A stretch of DNA of 64,000 bases from the NCBI GenBank assembly GCA_900543475.1, contig UQRU01000001.1, positions 30,870-94,869 of the forward strand. Direction: 5' to 3'. Below are positions 53,302 to 63,132 of this stretch, one piece after another. The position numbers and the translations under genes are program-made. Under the pieces are notes generated by a model, which was not told the origin of the DNA, made no database searches, and worked only from the letters and a program-made list of their open reading frames with translations. Source of the DNA: an uncultured Eubacteriales bacterium. GTDB lineage: Bacteria; Bacillota; Clostridia; Christensenellales; CAG-138. Numbering within the stretch: position 1 is the first letter of the stretch; every line of letters begins with the position of its first letter.

Positions 53302-53856
53302 GTGTTTAAAAACATGAACCTGCCAAACAAGCTCACGTTGCTACGGATATTGATGGTCCCTTTCTTTATTGCCAGCTTTTATCTTTCCATTGGCTGGCGG
53401 GACTATCTGGCTGCAATCTTATTTGTATTGGCCTATGCAACGGATATGCTGGATGGCCGCATCGCCCGGAAGCGGAACCTAATTACGGATTTTGGCAAGC
53501 TGATGGACCCTATGGCGGATAAGCTGCTTTCCGTAAGCGCTTTGATTATGCTTACCGCCATGGATATGTTGCATCCGGTGGCTGTGATCCTCATCGTGAC
53601 CCGGGAGTTTTTCATCAGCGCTTTCCGGCTGGTGGCAGTGGAAAAGGGCGTGGTCATTGCGGCCAGCGGCTTGGGAAAGGCCAAGACCGTTTCCCAGTTT
53701 ATCGCCATTACGCTAACGCTGTTGCAAGCCCCTATCCGGGGCCTGCTGGGCGGGTTCCCCCTGGATATGGTAATTATGTGGATATCTGTGCTGCTCACGA
53801 TCATTTCAGGGGTGGACTATGTGGTTAAAAATAAGGACGCGGTCCGTTTTGATTAA
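53302..53856 (+). CDS. pgsA: CDP-diacylglycerol-glycerol-3-phosphate phosphatidyltransferase
   Basis: 184 residues from GTG 53302, 10 bases after GGAAGGA; ATG 53281 and ATG 53314 are alternatives. The CDP-alcohol phosphotransferase motif is complete: DGRIAR, then 8 residues, G, then D and D (DMLDGRIARK, FGKLMDPMADK). Four to six membrane helices. Makes phosphatidylglycerol phosphate, the precursor for cardiolipin synthase at 38.3 kb. Confidence 0.93.
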   Translation: MFKNMNLPNKLTLLRILMVPFFIASFYLSIGWRDYLAAILFVLAYATDMLDGRIARKRNLITDFGKLMDPMADKLLSVSALIMLTAMDMLHPVAVILIVTREFFISAFRLVAVEKGVVIAASGLGKAKTVSQFIAITLTLLQAPIRGLLGGFPLDMVIMWISVLLTIISGVDYVVKNKDAVRFD

Positions 53857-53877
53857 AAGAAAACGAGGAATTATACT

Positions 53878-55134
53878 ATGTCGAACCTAACTGCGGAGAT
53901 CATATCCGTGGGCACGGAATTGCTCATGGGTCAGATCTTGGATACCAATGCCCAGTACATTTCCCAAAGGCTGGCGGAAGTGGGGATCAACCAATATTAC
54001 CGTACCACCGTGGGAGATAACCGGGTGCGGCTTCAGCATACCATCCAACAAGCCCTAGACCGGGCGGATCTGGTGATCCTCACCGGCGGGTTGGGGCCAA
54101 CGGAGGACGACCTTACAAAGGAAACTGCGGCGGCAGTATTGGGCTATACGGAGTTTTCCATCGATGAAGCCAGCAAGGCGCGGATGTACCAGCGATTTGT
54201 CCATTATAATCACGCCATGCCGGAGAACAACCTTAAGCAAGTCATGTTTCCAAAGGGCGCCATCATCTTGCCCAATGATTATGGCACCGCGCCCGGATGC
54301 ATATTGGAAAAGGACGGCAAAGCCATTATCCTTTTGCCTGGGCCTCCCAGGGAGATGCGCCCCATGTTTGATGCCAGCGTCATGCCCTATTTGTGTCGGG
54401 AGAGCCATAGCCAGCTTTATTCCCAGGTGCTCCGGGTATATGGCATGGGAGAATCCATGGTAGCCGACCAACTGGGCGACATGATCGAGCAGCAGACCAA
54501 TCCCACCATCGCCACCTATGCCCTCACTGGCGAGACCACCATCCGGGTGACGGCCCGCTGCAACAGCGACCAGGAGGGGGCTGCGCTATTACAGCCAGTG
54601 GTACAGCAAATACAAAACCGGCTGGGCAGCGTGGTTTACGCCCTCCATGGGGAACCGTTGGAACGGGTTTGCGCCGGTTTGCTGGAAAAGGCGGGCAAGA
54701 CCCTGGCTGTAGCGGAAAGCTGTTCTGGCGGGATGCTGGCTTCTACCCTTGTTTCTGTTCCTGGGAGTTCCGCTTGGTTTTTAGAGGGCTGCGTTACCTA
54801 TTCCAATGCCGCCAAGATGCGGCGGTTGGGGGTAAGCGAAAAGACCCTGGCAAGCCATGGGGCCGTCAGCCGGGAAACCGCCCTGGAAATGGCCCAGGGC
54901 ATGCGGCAAAGCGCAGGCGCAGACCTGGCTTTGGCCACCACAGGGATCGCGGGACCTAGCGGCGGCACAGGGGAAAAGCCGGTGGGCTTGGTGTATGTAG
55001 CCCTGTCCTGTGAAACCGGGGAATATGTCCATGAGATGCATTTTGCAGGCGATCGGGAACGGATCCGTGGAGCGGCGGTATTGGAAGGATTGGATATGTT
55101 ACGCCGCCATCTTACAGGGATGCTGGAAGCATGA
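53878..55134 (+). CDS. cinA: CinA, competence/damage-inducible protein
   Basis: 418 residues with both usual domains: the N-terminal molybdopterin-binding-like domain (SVGTELLMGQILDTNAQYISQRL in part, LTGGLGPTEDDLTKE) and the C-terminal nicotinamide-nucleotide amidase domain (VAESCSGGMLASTLVSVPGSS in part, ATTGIAGPSGGTGEKPVG). Upstream of recA, the classical arrangement. Confidence 0.95.
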   Translation: MSNLTAEIISVGTELLMGQILDTNAQYISQRLAEVGINQYYRTTVGDNRVRLQHTIQQALDRADLVILTGGLGPTEDDLTKETAAAVLGYTEFSIDEASKARMYQRFVHYNHAMPENNLKQVMFPKGAIILPNDYGTAPGCILEKDGKAIILLPGPPREMRPMFDASVMPYLCRESHSQLYSQVLRVYGMGESMVADQLGDMIEQQTNPTIATYALTGETTIRVTARCNSDQEGAALLQPVVQQIQNRLGSVVYALHGEPLERVCAGLLEKAGKTLAVAESCSGGMLASTLVSVPGSSAWFLEGCVTYSNAAKMRRLGVSEKTLASHGAVSRETALEMAQGMRQSAGADLALATTGIAGPSGGTGEKPVGLVYVALSCETGEYVHEMHFAGDRERIRGAAVLEGLDMLRRHLTGMLEA

Positions 55135-55217
55135 TCGATCCGCAAGAAGGGCGCAGGCAGCCGCCAGCGCAGACCAACTGAACCAAATTTTATCCAGAAA
55201 AGGAGCCTGTTTATCCC

Positions 55218-56261
55218 ATGATGGAAAAAGAAAAAGCCCTAGAAATGGCCCTAAGCCAAATAGAAAAACAATTTGGCAAGGGCGCCATTATGAAGCTGGG
55301 GGATGCGGCTGCCAAGATCAGCGTATCCACCATATCTACCGGCTGCCTGGCCTTGGATTTGGCCTTGGGGGTAGGCGGCATTCCCCGGGGCAGGATCATC
55401 GAGATCTATGGCCCGGAATCTTCCGGTAAGACGACCATCGCCCTGCATGTCATAGCAGAGGCGCAAAAGGCCGGCGGCGCAGCGGCGTTTATCGATGCGG
55501 AGCATGCCCTAGATCCGGTTTATGCGGAAAACCTGGGTGTAAACGTGGATGAGTTGTACGTATCCCAGCCGGATACCGGCGAACAAGCATTGGAAATCAC
55601 GGAAGCGCTGGTGCGTAGCGGCGCCATCGATGTGGTGGTCATCGATTCGGTGGCGGCACTGGTGCCTAAGGCGGAGATCGAAGGGGACATGGGGGACTCC
55701 CACGTGGGCTTACAAGCCCGGCTGATGAGCCAAGCCCTGCGCAAATTGGCAGGGGTGATCAGCAAGTCCAATACCATCGTCATCTTCATCAACCAGCTGC
55801 GGGAAAAGGTGGGGGTCATGTTCGGCAATCCGGAGACCACCACAGGCGGCAAAGCCTTGAAGTTTTATGCTTCCATCCGCATGGATGTGCGCAAGATCGA
55901 CGTGATCAAAAACGGCACGGAAATCGTAGGCAACCGTACCCGGATCAAGGTGGTCAAAAATAAAGTGGCGCCGCCCTTCAAGCAGGCGGAATTCGATATC
56001 ATCTACGGGGAAGGCATCTCCAATGAAAGCGCGATCTTGGATCTGGCTGTAGAACGCAAGATCATATCCAAGACCGGCGCCTGGTATTCCTACGGGGATA
56101 TGCGCATGGCACAGGGCCGGGACAACGCCAGGCTATTCCTCAAGGATAATCATGAGCTCTGCCAGGAGATCGAAGGGAAGCTGCGGGCTATGCAGGATGT
56201 CCCAGCCCCAAAACCGAAAGGCAGCACAGCGCGGGAACCCATGGAAGAGTCGGCGGATTGA
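55218..56261 (+). CDS. recA: RecA recombinase
   Basis: 347 residues. Walker [10 protein letters not shown], the [23 protein letters not shown] segment, and L1/L2 loops ([21 protein letters not shown] in part, [20 protein letters not shown] in part) are intact. An AGGAG site precedes ATG 55218 (a second ATG follows at 55221). No LexA/SOS box was seen in the 83-base gap after cinA. Confidence 0.97.
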   Translation: MMEKEKALEMALSQIEKQFGKGAIMKLGDAAAKISVSTISTGCLALDLALGVGGIPRGRIIEIYGPESSGKTTIALHVIAEAQKAGGAAAFIDAEHALDPVYAENLGVNVDELYVSQPDTGEQALEITEALVRSGAIDVVVIDSVAALVPKAEIEGDMGDSHVGLQARLMSQALRKLAGVISKSNTIVIFINQLREKVGVMFGNPETTTGGKALKFYASIRMDVRKIDVIKNGTEIVGNRTRIKVVKNKVAPPFKQAEFDIIYGEGISNESAILDLAVERKIISKTGAWYSYGDMRMAQGRDNARLFLKDNHELCQEIEGKLRAMQDVPAPKPKGSTAREPMEESAD

Positions 56262-56312
56262 CCGTTGACAAAGCCGCAGGCAACCCTTGGGAATTCTTGG
56301 CATTTTATGGAA

Positions 56313-56352
56313 AAAAGTCATAGGCACCCCCTTGGGTGCCTTGACTTTTATT
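56313..56352 (+). terminator. Terminator after recA
   Basis: AAAAGTCA/TGACTTTT outer stem with inner GGCACCC/GGGTGCC stem, followed by T-rich sequence. Confidence 0.93.
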
Positions 56353-56415
56353 TCTAAAGCAGGTAAAATCGGTATGAGTAATTATGGCGGTGTGTAATCC
56401 TGTGAAATCTTTTCA

Positions 56416-56444
56416 TTGGATTCAGTCCATACATGCTGGATAAT
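56416..56444 (+). promoter_or_regulatory. Promoter candidate of rny
   Basis: TTGGAT (56416-56421), 17 bases, GATAAT (56439-56444), 59 bases before the gene. Confidence 0.45.
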
Positions 56445-56502
56445 TTACGCTCACTTTATGGAATAATCGAATACGAACGATGCTTGGAGGTGGATATTCG
56501 CC

Positions 56503-58047
56503 GTGATGGATTTTTTGCTCCCGATTATCATCGGGGTTGTGTGCTCCGTTGTATTCTTCTTTGCTGGTTATGTTTACCGGCGCAACATTGCCGAAGCCAA
56601 AGTCGCAAAGGCAGAGGACGCCGTTAAAAAAATGATAGACGATGCGCAAAAGCGCGCGGAAACCATTAAAAAAGAGACCATACTTGAGGCCAAGGAAGAA
56701 GCCTACAAAATAAAGAGCGAGAGCGAGAAGGATCTGCGCGACCGGCGCAATGAGCTTCAGCGGTCCGAACGCCGGCTGGCCCAGCGGGAAGAGACCCTGG
56801 ATAAGAAGATGGATGGGATCGAGCAGCGGGAAGCCCAGTTGAACGAAAAATTTAAAGAGGCGGAAAAGATCGAAGCTGCTGCAAAAGAGATCCATGACCG
56901 TCAATTGAAGGAATTGGAGACGATCTCCGGCTTGTCGATGGACGAGGCAAGAGAGATCCTATTGGGGAACGTGGAGCGGGAAGCCCGCCATGACGCGGCG
57001 CTGATGCTCCGGGAGATCGAAGCAAAAACCAAAGAAGAAGCGGACAAACGCGCCCGCAACATCATTTCCTTGGCGGTGCAGCGGTGCGCCGCAGACCATG
57101 TGGCGGAGGCCACGGTATCCGTGGTGCCCCTGCCCAACGACGAGATGAAGGGCCGTATCATAGGCCGGGAGGGGCGGAATATCCGCACCCTGGAAACCGC
57201 CACCGGGGTGGACTTGATCATCGACGATACGCCGGAAGCGGTCATCCTTTCTGGTTTTGACCCGGTCCGGCGGGAGATCGCCCGGATCGCCTTGGAAAAG
57301 CTGATCCTAGACGGCCGCATCCATCCTGCCCGCATCGAAGAGATGGTGGAGAAGGCCCGCAAGGAAGTGGATGCCCAGATCCGGGAAGCAGGCGAACAGG
57401 CCCTGTTCCAGGTGGGGCTTCACGGGTTACATCACGAGCTGGTCAAGTTGCTTGGTCGGCTGCGTTACCGCACCAGCTATGGCCAAAACGTATTGAAGCA
57501 TTCCATTGAAGTGGCCCATCTGGCAGGGATCATGGCCTCTGAGATCGGCGCTAACGTGGCGCTGGCCAAACGGGCTGGATTGCTGCATGACATCGGGAAA
57601 GCGGTGGATCACGAGATAGAAGGCCCCCACGCCCAGATCGGCGCGGACCTGGCCAAGAAATATCGGGAAAACAATCAGATCATCCACGCGATCCAGGCGC
57701 ACCATGGCGATGTGGAACCCAGCACCGTGGAAGCCGTTTTGGTACAGGCGGCAGACGCCATCTCCGCTGCCAGGCCCGGCGCCCGGCGGGAAACCTTGGA
57801 GAATTACATCAAGCGGCTGGAGAAGCTGGAGGAGATCGCCAATTCCTTTGAGGGGGTGGATAAATCCTTCGCCATGCAAGCTGGCCGAGAGGTGCGCATC
57901 CTGGTGAAGCCCGAAAGCGTCAACGATGCAGATACCATCCTGATGGCCAAGGAGATCGTGAAGCGGATCGAGGCGGATCTGGAATACCCTGGACAAATCA
58001 AGGTAAATGTAATCCGGGAGACCCGGGCTGTGGAGTATGCAAAATAA
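56503..58047 (+). CDS. rny: Ribonuclease Y
   Basis: 514 residues from GTG 56503 (GGAGGT at 56486-56491); ATG 56506 is the next codon. N-terminal membrane helix, long coiled coil (about residues 30-190), KH domain ([21 protein letters not shown] in part) and HD domain with the [10 protein letters not shown] metal motif. The main endonuclease of mRNA decay in Bacillota, attached to the membrane. Confidence 0.97.
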   Translation: MMDFLLPIIIGVVCSVVFFFAGYVYRRNIAEAKVAKAEDAVKKMIDDAQKRAETIKKETILEAKEEAYKIKSESEKDLRDRRNELQRSERRLAQREETLDKKMDGIEQREAQLNEKFKEAEKIEAAAKEIHDRQLKELETISGLSMDEAREILLGNVEREARHDAALMLREIEAKTKEEADKRARNIISLAVQRCAADHVAEATVSVVPLPNDEMKGRIIGREGRNIRTLETATGVDLIIDDTPEAVILSGFDPVRREIARIALEKLILDGRIHPARIEEMVEKARKEVDAQIREAGEQALFQVGLHGLHHELVKLLGRLRYRTSYGQNVLKHSIEVAHLAGIMASEIGANVALAKRAGLLHDIGKAVDHEIEGPHAQIGADLAKKYRENNQIIHAIQAHHGDVEPSTVEAVLVQAADAISAARPGARRETLENYIKRLEKLEEIANSFEGVDKSFAMQAGREVRILVKPESVNDADTILMAKEIVKRIEADLEYPGQIKVNVIRETRAVEYAK

Positions 58048-58073
58048 CTGGAACATCCCTGTGTAGGAAAAGA

Positions 58074-58106
58074 GCCGTTGGCAGGTATCCCTTGCCAACG
58101 GCTTTG
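58074..58106 (+). terminator. Terminator after rny
   Basis: GCCGTTGGCA (58074-58083) pairs with TGCCAACGGC (58093-58102), then TTT. Confidence 0.78.
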
Positions 58107-58134
58107 CTGCATCATTTTGAAGGGAGGGGTAAAA

Positions 58135-59070
58135 TTGGAAGCCATTCCCATTGCGGATGGACACTGCGATTTCCTATATTATATGCTGCATGAAGGCTGG
58201 GATATAAGCCGCCCTGCCAGCCGGCAGGCAGTTTCCATTCCCTATATGCAGGCGTCCAATGTTGCCTTACAATTCTTTGCCGCATGGATCGACGGGGACG
58301 CAAAGCAAAATGGCCTTAGCCAGTGCTTAGAGCTGATCGATGCCTACTGGCGTATGCTGGAACAGAATGCCGACCGTTTGACGCCCTTAACGCCGGATTT
58401 TCAACCGGGCCAGGGCAAAATCGCCACCGTCCTTACCATCGAAGGTGGGGAAGGGATCGATGGAAGCTTGGAAGCGTTGCGGATGTTTTATAGGCTGGGG
58501 GTCCGGGCCATGACCCTCACTTGGAACTATAGCAATTGTTTGGCCTCTCCGGCTATGCGGCGCGCAAATAAGGGCTTGACGGATCTAGGCCGCAAGGTGG
58601 TTCGGGAGATGCACCGATTGGGAATTGCCCTAGACGTTTCCCACCTGAGCGATGCAGGGATCGACGATGTACTTGCTTCAGCCGAAAGGCCGATTTTTGC
58701 TTCCCACTCCAACGCCCGGTCGGTTTGTCAGCATCGGCGTTCCTTGCTAGACCGGCACATTCGGGAGATCGCCCAATGCGGCGGGGTCATCTGCGTCAAT
58801 TTTTATCCGCCCCAGCTTTCCCAGTTTCCTTCCAATGCATGCGCCCAAGATGTAGCCCGACACGCTGCTTATATTGCCAGCCTCGTGGGGGCGCAGCATG
58901 TGGCGCTGGGCTCAGACTTTGACGGCATGTGGGAATATCCCCAGGATATCAAAACCCAAGAGGATCTGCCCAATGTGTTATGCGCCCTGGAAAAAGCCGG
59001 GTTTTCCCAGCAGGAGATCCGGAGCATTGCCTATAACAATCTGCACGATTATATCCTGCAATTTGTGTAG
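58135..59070 (+). CDS. Membrane dipeptidase (M19 family)
   Basis: 311 residues from TTG 58135, 5 bases after AGGGAGGGG. The longer frame upstream passes through the rny terminator. Zinc-binding HxD is DGHCDFL near the N-terminus, with the glutamate in TIEGGEGIDG, and later histidines in DVSHLSD and FASHSNAR. M19 enzymes hydrolyse dipeptides, often with D-residues. A second copy lies at the right edge. Confidence 0.93.
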   Translation: MEAIPIADGHCDFLYYMLHEGWDISRPASRQAVSIPYMQASNVALQFFAAWIDGDAKQNGLSQCLELIDAYWRMLEQNADRLTPLTPDFQPGQGKIATVLTIEGGEGIDGSLEALRMFYRLGVRAMTLTWNYSNCLASPAMRRANKGLTDLGRKVVREMHRLGIALDVSHLSDAGIDDVLASAERPIFASHSNARSVCQHRRSLLDRHIREIAQCGGVICVNFYPPQLSQFPSNACAQDVARHAAYIASLVGAQHVALGSDFDGMWEYPQDIKTQEDLPNVLCALEKAGFSQQEIRSIAYNNLHDYILQFV

Positions 59071-59431
59071 AATGTGACCAGGCCGGAGAGAATCAGAAAA
59101 ATCTGCCCATTTGGCTTGCATCCGGGCGCATATCTATGGTATCATGCTTGGGGAAGGGTGGAAATTGTTTTTGTTTTTCGTTTGCCCGCAAAGGGGAACG
59201 GCGTCGATTCAAAGCCCGTTTCTTCCAGCAGAATGCGGCCTTTTAGGACCGGCCAGCTAACGCCGCGGGGAAACGGGATGGAAGTGCGCAATGCCTTTCC
59301 GCCGCCCTCTCCACCGGGCTTATTTTTACGTAAGGAATCATAAAAAAAGGCAATTCTAACAGGATAAGGACCGACAACGCATCCAGCATAAAAAATAAAA
59401 AATAAAAAATAAAAAAGGAAGGAACGAAGGC
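59071..59431. other. Leader or intergenic region before the P-type ATPase
   Basis: No convincing gene. A possible promoter, TTGCAT (59116-59121), 18 bases, TATCAT (59140-59145), begins a leader of about 285 bases. The stretch 59190-59330 is GC-rich and open in more than one frame. Just before the ribosome binding site the 7-base unit TAAAAAA is repeated four times (about 59388-59416). Confidence 0.45.
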
Positions 59432-62062
59432 ATGAAGGCATATACAGTCCAAGTGGAACAGGTGATCGAAGCATATGGCTCAGATCCCCGGGGGCTAACC
59501 AGCCAGGAAGCAGCGTGCCGGCTGGAAAAATACGGAAAAAATAAGCTAAAAGAGGCAAAGAAGGAGTCATTGTTTCATCGGTTCTTAAACCAATTGAAGG
59601 ACCCGATGATCTTGATTTTACTGGTTGCCGCCGGCGTATCTGCCGTTACGTCCATATATAGCCAGGAGGGGCTAGGCGAGGTGGCGATCATCCTGGTTGT
59701 GGTGCTGATCAACGCCATCCTTGGGGTGTATCAGGAAAGCAAAGCGGAGAAAGCCATCGAGGCTTTGCAAGCTATGACCGCAGCCACCAGCAAGGTCATA
59801 CGGGATGGGGAAATCATCCATTTAAAAAGCGAAGAGCTGGTGCCCGGCGATGTGATCCTATTAGAAGCAGGGGATGCGGTACCCGCAGACGGCAGGCTAT
59901 TGGAAAGCGCCAGCTTGAAGATCGAGGAGGCGGCCCTAACCGGGGAAAGCGTGCCGGTGGATAAGGATATCCAGCCATTAGATCCCCAAAGCGGGGACGT
60001 ACCCTTAGGCGACCGGAAAAACATGGTCTATATGGGAAGCACGGTGGTATACGGTCGCGGGCGTGCCATCATTACAGGGACCGGCATGGAAACGGAGATG
60101 GGGAAGATCGCAGGGATCTTGTCCCAGGCAGAGGATAGCCAGACGCCCTTGCAGATCAAGCTGGCCCAATTAAGCCGGATCTTGAGCTGGCTGGTGCTGG
60201 GGATCAGCGTATTCATCTTTGTATTCTCTTTGCTTAAGGCAGGGGACTTCCATCTGAACGTGGTATTGGATACCTTTATGATCGCCGTAAGCCTAGCTGT
60301 GGCCGCAGTGCCGGAGGGGTTAGCGACGGTGGTAACGGTGGTGCTGTCCATCGGCGTTACCAATATGTCCAAACGCAATGCGGTGATCCGCCGGCTTACC
60401 GCTGTGGAAACCCTGGGCTGCGCGCAGATCATATGCAGCGATAAGACCGGCACCTTGACCCAGAATAAGATGACCGTGGTGGATAGCTATGGCGCCGTGG
60501 AGGAGACCCAGCGGGCCATGGCCCTGTGCTCGGACGCCACGCCAGATTCCAGCGGCGCGGCGGTCGGGGAGCCTACGGAATGCGCTTTGGTGAATTGGGC
60601 GACAAAGGAAGGCCAGCCAAAACCAGCCTTGGAGGCGGAAATGCCGCGAATTGGCGAAGCGCCTTTTGACAGCGACCGGAAAATGATGTCCACGCTGCAT
60701 CGTACCAGCCAGGGCATTGTGCAATATACCAAAGGCGCGCCCGACGAAGTGCTCAAGCGTTGCAGATATTATGAAAAGGACGGACAGGCGCTTCCTTTGA
60801 CCGAGCAGGCCCGGCAGGATATCCTGGCCGCCAATAAGGCCATGGCAGACCGAGCCTTGCGGGTGCTCTGTGCAGCCAAGCGGGTATATACGGAAGCGCC
60901 CCAAGATATGTCGCCAGCAGCCTTAGAAAACGATATGACCTTCTTGGGGCTGGCAGGTATGATCGACCCTATCCGGCCGGAGGTGCTGGACGCCATCGCC
61001 CTATGTAAGAAGGCGGGGATCCGTCCCATTATGATCACGGGCGATCATCGGGATACCGCCGTTGCCATAGCCAACGAGCTGGGCATCTTGGGGGAAGGCC
61101 AAGTGGCTATTACTGGCGCCGAGTTAAATGAAATGGATGACGCTACCCTGGAGGCTTCCGTGGACCGCTACAGCGTATACGCTAGGGTCCAGCCGGAACA
61201 CAAGGTACGTATTGTAAATGCTTGGCGCAAGCGTGGATATGTAACCGCCATGACCGGCGACGGGGTCAATGACGCCCCCTCCATCAAAAGTGCGGATATT
61301 GGGGTAGGCATGGGGATCACCGGTACCGACGTTACAAAGAATGTGGCGGATATGGTGCTGGCGGACGATAACTTTGCCACCATTGTGGGAGCGGTAGAGG
61401 AAGGCCGGCGGATCTATGATAACATCCGCAAGTCCATCCAGTTCCTGCTAGGCTCCAATATGAGCGAGGTATTAAGCATATTCCTGGCCACCCTTATGGG
61501 CTTTGTCATTCTACAGCCTTCCCATCTATTGTGGATCAACCTGATCACCGACTGCTTCCCGGCCCTGGCCCTGGGCATGGAACAGGGCGTACCGGATCTC
61601 ATGGAGCGGCCGCCCCGGGACCCCAAGGACGGCATTTTCGCAGGCGGCCTGGGGGTGGACGTGGCCTATCAGGGGGTGCTGGTGACCATTTTGACCATGG
61701 GGGCATATTTCATCGGCCATTACATGGAGGCGGGGGTTTGGGAAATTACCAACAGCCCGGATGGCACCACCATGGCGTTCCTCACCATGAGCATGGCGGA
61801 GATCTTCCACAGCTTCAATATGCGCAGCCAACGGCACAGCATTTTCCACATGCAAGGGCACAATCGCTTCTTGTGGGGCGGTATGCTTTTGAGTTTGGTG
61901 CTGACCACTGCCGCCATCTATCTACCGGGGATTTCTACAGCCTTTGGCTTTACCCACATCAGCCTAGCCGAGTATGGGGTGGCCTTGGCGCTGGCCTTTG
62001 CGGTGATCCCTATTGTAGAATTGGTCAAGGCGATACAACGACAGGTAGGCAAAAAAGCCTAA
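59432..62062 (+). CDS. Calcium-transporting P-type ATPase (type II)
   Basis: 876 residues with about ten membrane helices. Actuator TGESVPVDKD, phosphorylation site CSDKTGTLTQNKM, nucleotide domain FDSDRKMMSTLH and KGAPDEVLKRC, and hinge MTGDGVNDAPSIKSADIGVGM in part. Ion-site residues in helix 4 (AVPEGLATVV), helix 5 (SNMSEVLSIF) and helix 6 (NLITDCFPALALGME) match calcium pumps of the SERCA/PMCA type. Substrate assigned by family. GGAAGGAACGAAGGC ribosome binding region. Confidence 0.94.
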   Translation: MKAYTVQVEQVIEAYGSDPRGLTSQEAACRLEKYGKNKLKEAKKESLFHRFLNQLKDPMILILLVAAGVSAVTSIYSQEGLGEVAIILVVVLINAILGVYQESKAEKAIEALQAMTAATSKVIRDGEIIHLKSEELVPGDVILLEAGDAVPADGRLLESASLKIEEAALTGESVPVDKDIQPLDPQSGDVPLGDRKNMVYMGSTVVYGRGRAIITGTGMETEMGKIAGILSQAEDSQTPLQIKLAQLSRILSWLVLGISVFIFVFSLLKAGDFHLNVVLDTFMIAVSLAVAAVPEGLATVVTVVLSIGVTNMSKRNAVIRRLTAVETLGCAQIICSDKTGTLTQNKMTVVDSYGAVEETQRAMALCSDATPDSSGAAVGEPTECALVNWATKEGQPKPALEAEMPRIGEAPFDSDRKMMSTLHRTSQGIVQYTKGAPDEVLKRCRYYEKDGQALPLTEQARQDILAANKAMADRALRVLCAAKRVYTEAPQDMSPAALENDMTFLGLAGMIDPIRPEVLDAIALCKKAGIRPIMITGDHRDTAVAIANELGILGEGQVAITGAELNEMDDATLEASVDRYSVYARVQPEHKVRIVNAWRKRGYVTAMTGDGVNDAPSIKSADIGVGMGITGTDVTKNVADMVLADDNFATIVGAVEEGRRIYDNIRKSIQFLLGSNMSEVLSIFLATLMGFVILQPSHLLWINLITDCFPALALGMEQGVPDLMERPPRDPKDGIFAGGLGVDVAYQGVLVTILTMGAYFIGHYMEAGVWEITNSPDGTTMAFLTMSMAEIFHSFNMRSQRHSIFHMQGHNRFLWGGMLLSLVLTTAAIYLPGISTAFGFTHISLAEYGVALALAFAVIPIVELVKAIQRQVGKKA

Positions 62063-62089
62063 GCAAAAGAAACAAGAAACCATACAAAT

Positions 62090-62120
62090 GCGGCCCCAAG
62101 CGATCGTGCTTGTGGGCCGC
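62090..62120 (+). terminator. Terminator between the ATPase and thioesterase genes
   Basis: GCGGCCCCAAGC pairs with GCTTGTGGGCCGC with one bulge, loop GATCGT. It serves the two convergent genes. Confidence 0.85.
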
Positions 62121-62173
62121 TTCATTTCCTGTCCTGGATGATCCTGTGTCTCGGGCAATGACCGCCAGCTTTT

Positions 62174-62899
62174 CTAACCCAGGGAAACCAGGGTGCGCAA
62201 GCCTTCGTCCTCGCCGTAGATGCCTACGATATGGCGCTGTTCTTCCGCAGCATATCGGCAAACCAAGGTTGTGCCCGCTTTGACCGGCGATTTATATACG
62301 ATGCGGAGCTTATGAAAATCCGCTTGCCGTTGGTAGACAGACAGCGGCAATGCCTCCAGGGCAAAATCGAGATAACATAGGTTATGTACGTGTTCGTTAT
62401 AATCTATGTCTGAGCGGCGAAGGGAAAGGCAGATCTGCTGGGTATAGCGATCCGGTTCCCGTAGCTTTTCCACGCCGGGGTCTTCAAATACCCGCTGGTC
62501 CTCTGGGGTATAGAGCTGGACCAGCGCATCGCCAGGCCGGATGATCCGCTGGGATTCCATATCTATCAGCACCAGGCGGGAAACCGCCCGGGCCGCGTAG
62601 CCCGGCTGCCCGTCCGAAACCAGGTATTCCCGAAACAGGGCAAAGGTCGCCCGGGCTGCCCGCTGCCAGGTCTGGATCTGCAAGGGGATACAATAACGGG
62701 GCCGCCGGTATATCTCTACCTGCCAATCCGTCAAGATCCATGCCTTGCCTGCCCGGTCTCTGCCAATGGCGCCATCGCATACAGAGTCGGAATGCTGGTT
62801 TCCTGCATTTTCCAGCCCTTTAAGCAAGCCGTTGATGGTCATGGCCCCATCCTGGGTATAATCCTCCAGAGCAGGATGATAGATCGCGTGGTAGATCAT
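62174..62899 (-). CDS. Acyl-ACP thioesterase
   Basis: 241 residues, minus strand. The double hotdog FatA/FatB-type fold is suggested by WILTDWQVEIYRRPRY in the first half and DIDYNEHVHNLCYLDFALEALP (in part DYNEHVHNLCYLDFALE) in the second, with the catalytic asparagine and histidine of the DxNxHVNN-like motif. It releases fatty acids from acyl carrier protein. Stands alone. Confidence 0.85.
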   Translation of the reverse strand: MIYHAIYHPALEDYTQDGAMTINGLLKGLENAGNQHSDSVCDGAIGRDRAGKAWILTDWQVEIYRRPRYCIPLQIQTWQRAARATFALFREYLVSDGQPGYAARAVSRLVLIDMESQRIIRPGDALVQLYTPEDQRVFEDPGVEKLREPDRYTQQICLSLRRSDIDYNEHVHNLCYLDFALEALPLSVYQRQADFHKLRIVYKSPVKAGTTLVCRYAAEEQRHIVGIYGEDEGLRTLVSLG

Positions 62900-62931
62900 A
62901 GGGGAGAAATCCTTTCTTGGTTAAAATAAGC

Positions 62932-62970
62932 AATAAGAACCTTAATGCAATAAACATCAAGGTTCTTATT
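62932..62970 (-). terminator. Terminator after tRNA-Trp
   Basis: Perfect 12-base stem AATAAGAACCTT (62932-62943) and AAGGTTCTTATT (62959-62970), followed on the minus strand by GCTTATTTTAACC. Confidence 0.85.
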
Positions 62971-62971
62971 G

Positions 62972-63045
62972 TGGCAGGGGCAGAAGGACTCGAACCCTCA
63001 AGAACGGTTTTGGAGACCGCTATGTTACCATTACATCATGCCCCT
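62972..63045 (-). tRNA. tRNA-Trp(CCA)
   Basis: Minus-strand cloverleaf: acceptor AGGGGCA/TGCCCCT, D arm ATGT-AATGGTA-ACAT, anticodon loop CTCCAAA (anticodon CCA) on stem GCGGT/ACCGT, T arm GAGGG-TTCGAGT-CCTTC, discriminator G, encoded CCA at 62974-62972. Confidence 0.94.
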
Positions 63046-63071
63046 GTATGCGCTTTTCAGAGTGCTTTACT

Positions 63072-63100
63072 ATTGTACCAAACCGGGCGAAAAAAAGCAA
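63072..63100 (-). promoter_or_regulatory. Promoter of tRNA-Trp
   Basis: On the minus strand TTGCTT (63100-63095), 17 bases, TACAAT (63077-63072), 27 bases before the mature tRNA. Confidence 0.55.
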
Positions 63101-63132
63101 GCCCTTTTCCGCCCGATCCGGCAAAAAATATA

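Noticed and set aside
55135-55217. SOS (LexA) box before recA
   Set aside because: No GAAC-N4-GTTC-type palindrome is present in the gap.
58078-58134. Upstream start for the first dipeptidase
   Set aside because: The TTG at 58078 lies inside the rny terminator hairpin; the TTG at 58135 has a strong ribosome binding site.
59074-59343. Possible 89-residue protein before the P-type ATPase, and a 142-residue frame opposite
   Set aside because: Neither has a ribosome binding site or a recognisable domain; both come from a GC-rich block open in several frames.
59150-59431. Manganese (yybP-ykoY) riboswitch before the ATPase
   Set aside because: AAAGGGGA and a later CCTTT recall the motif ends, but the conserved loop sequences could not be matched.
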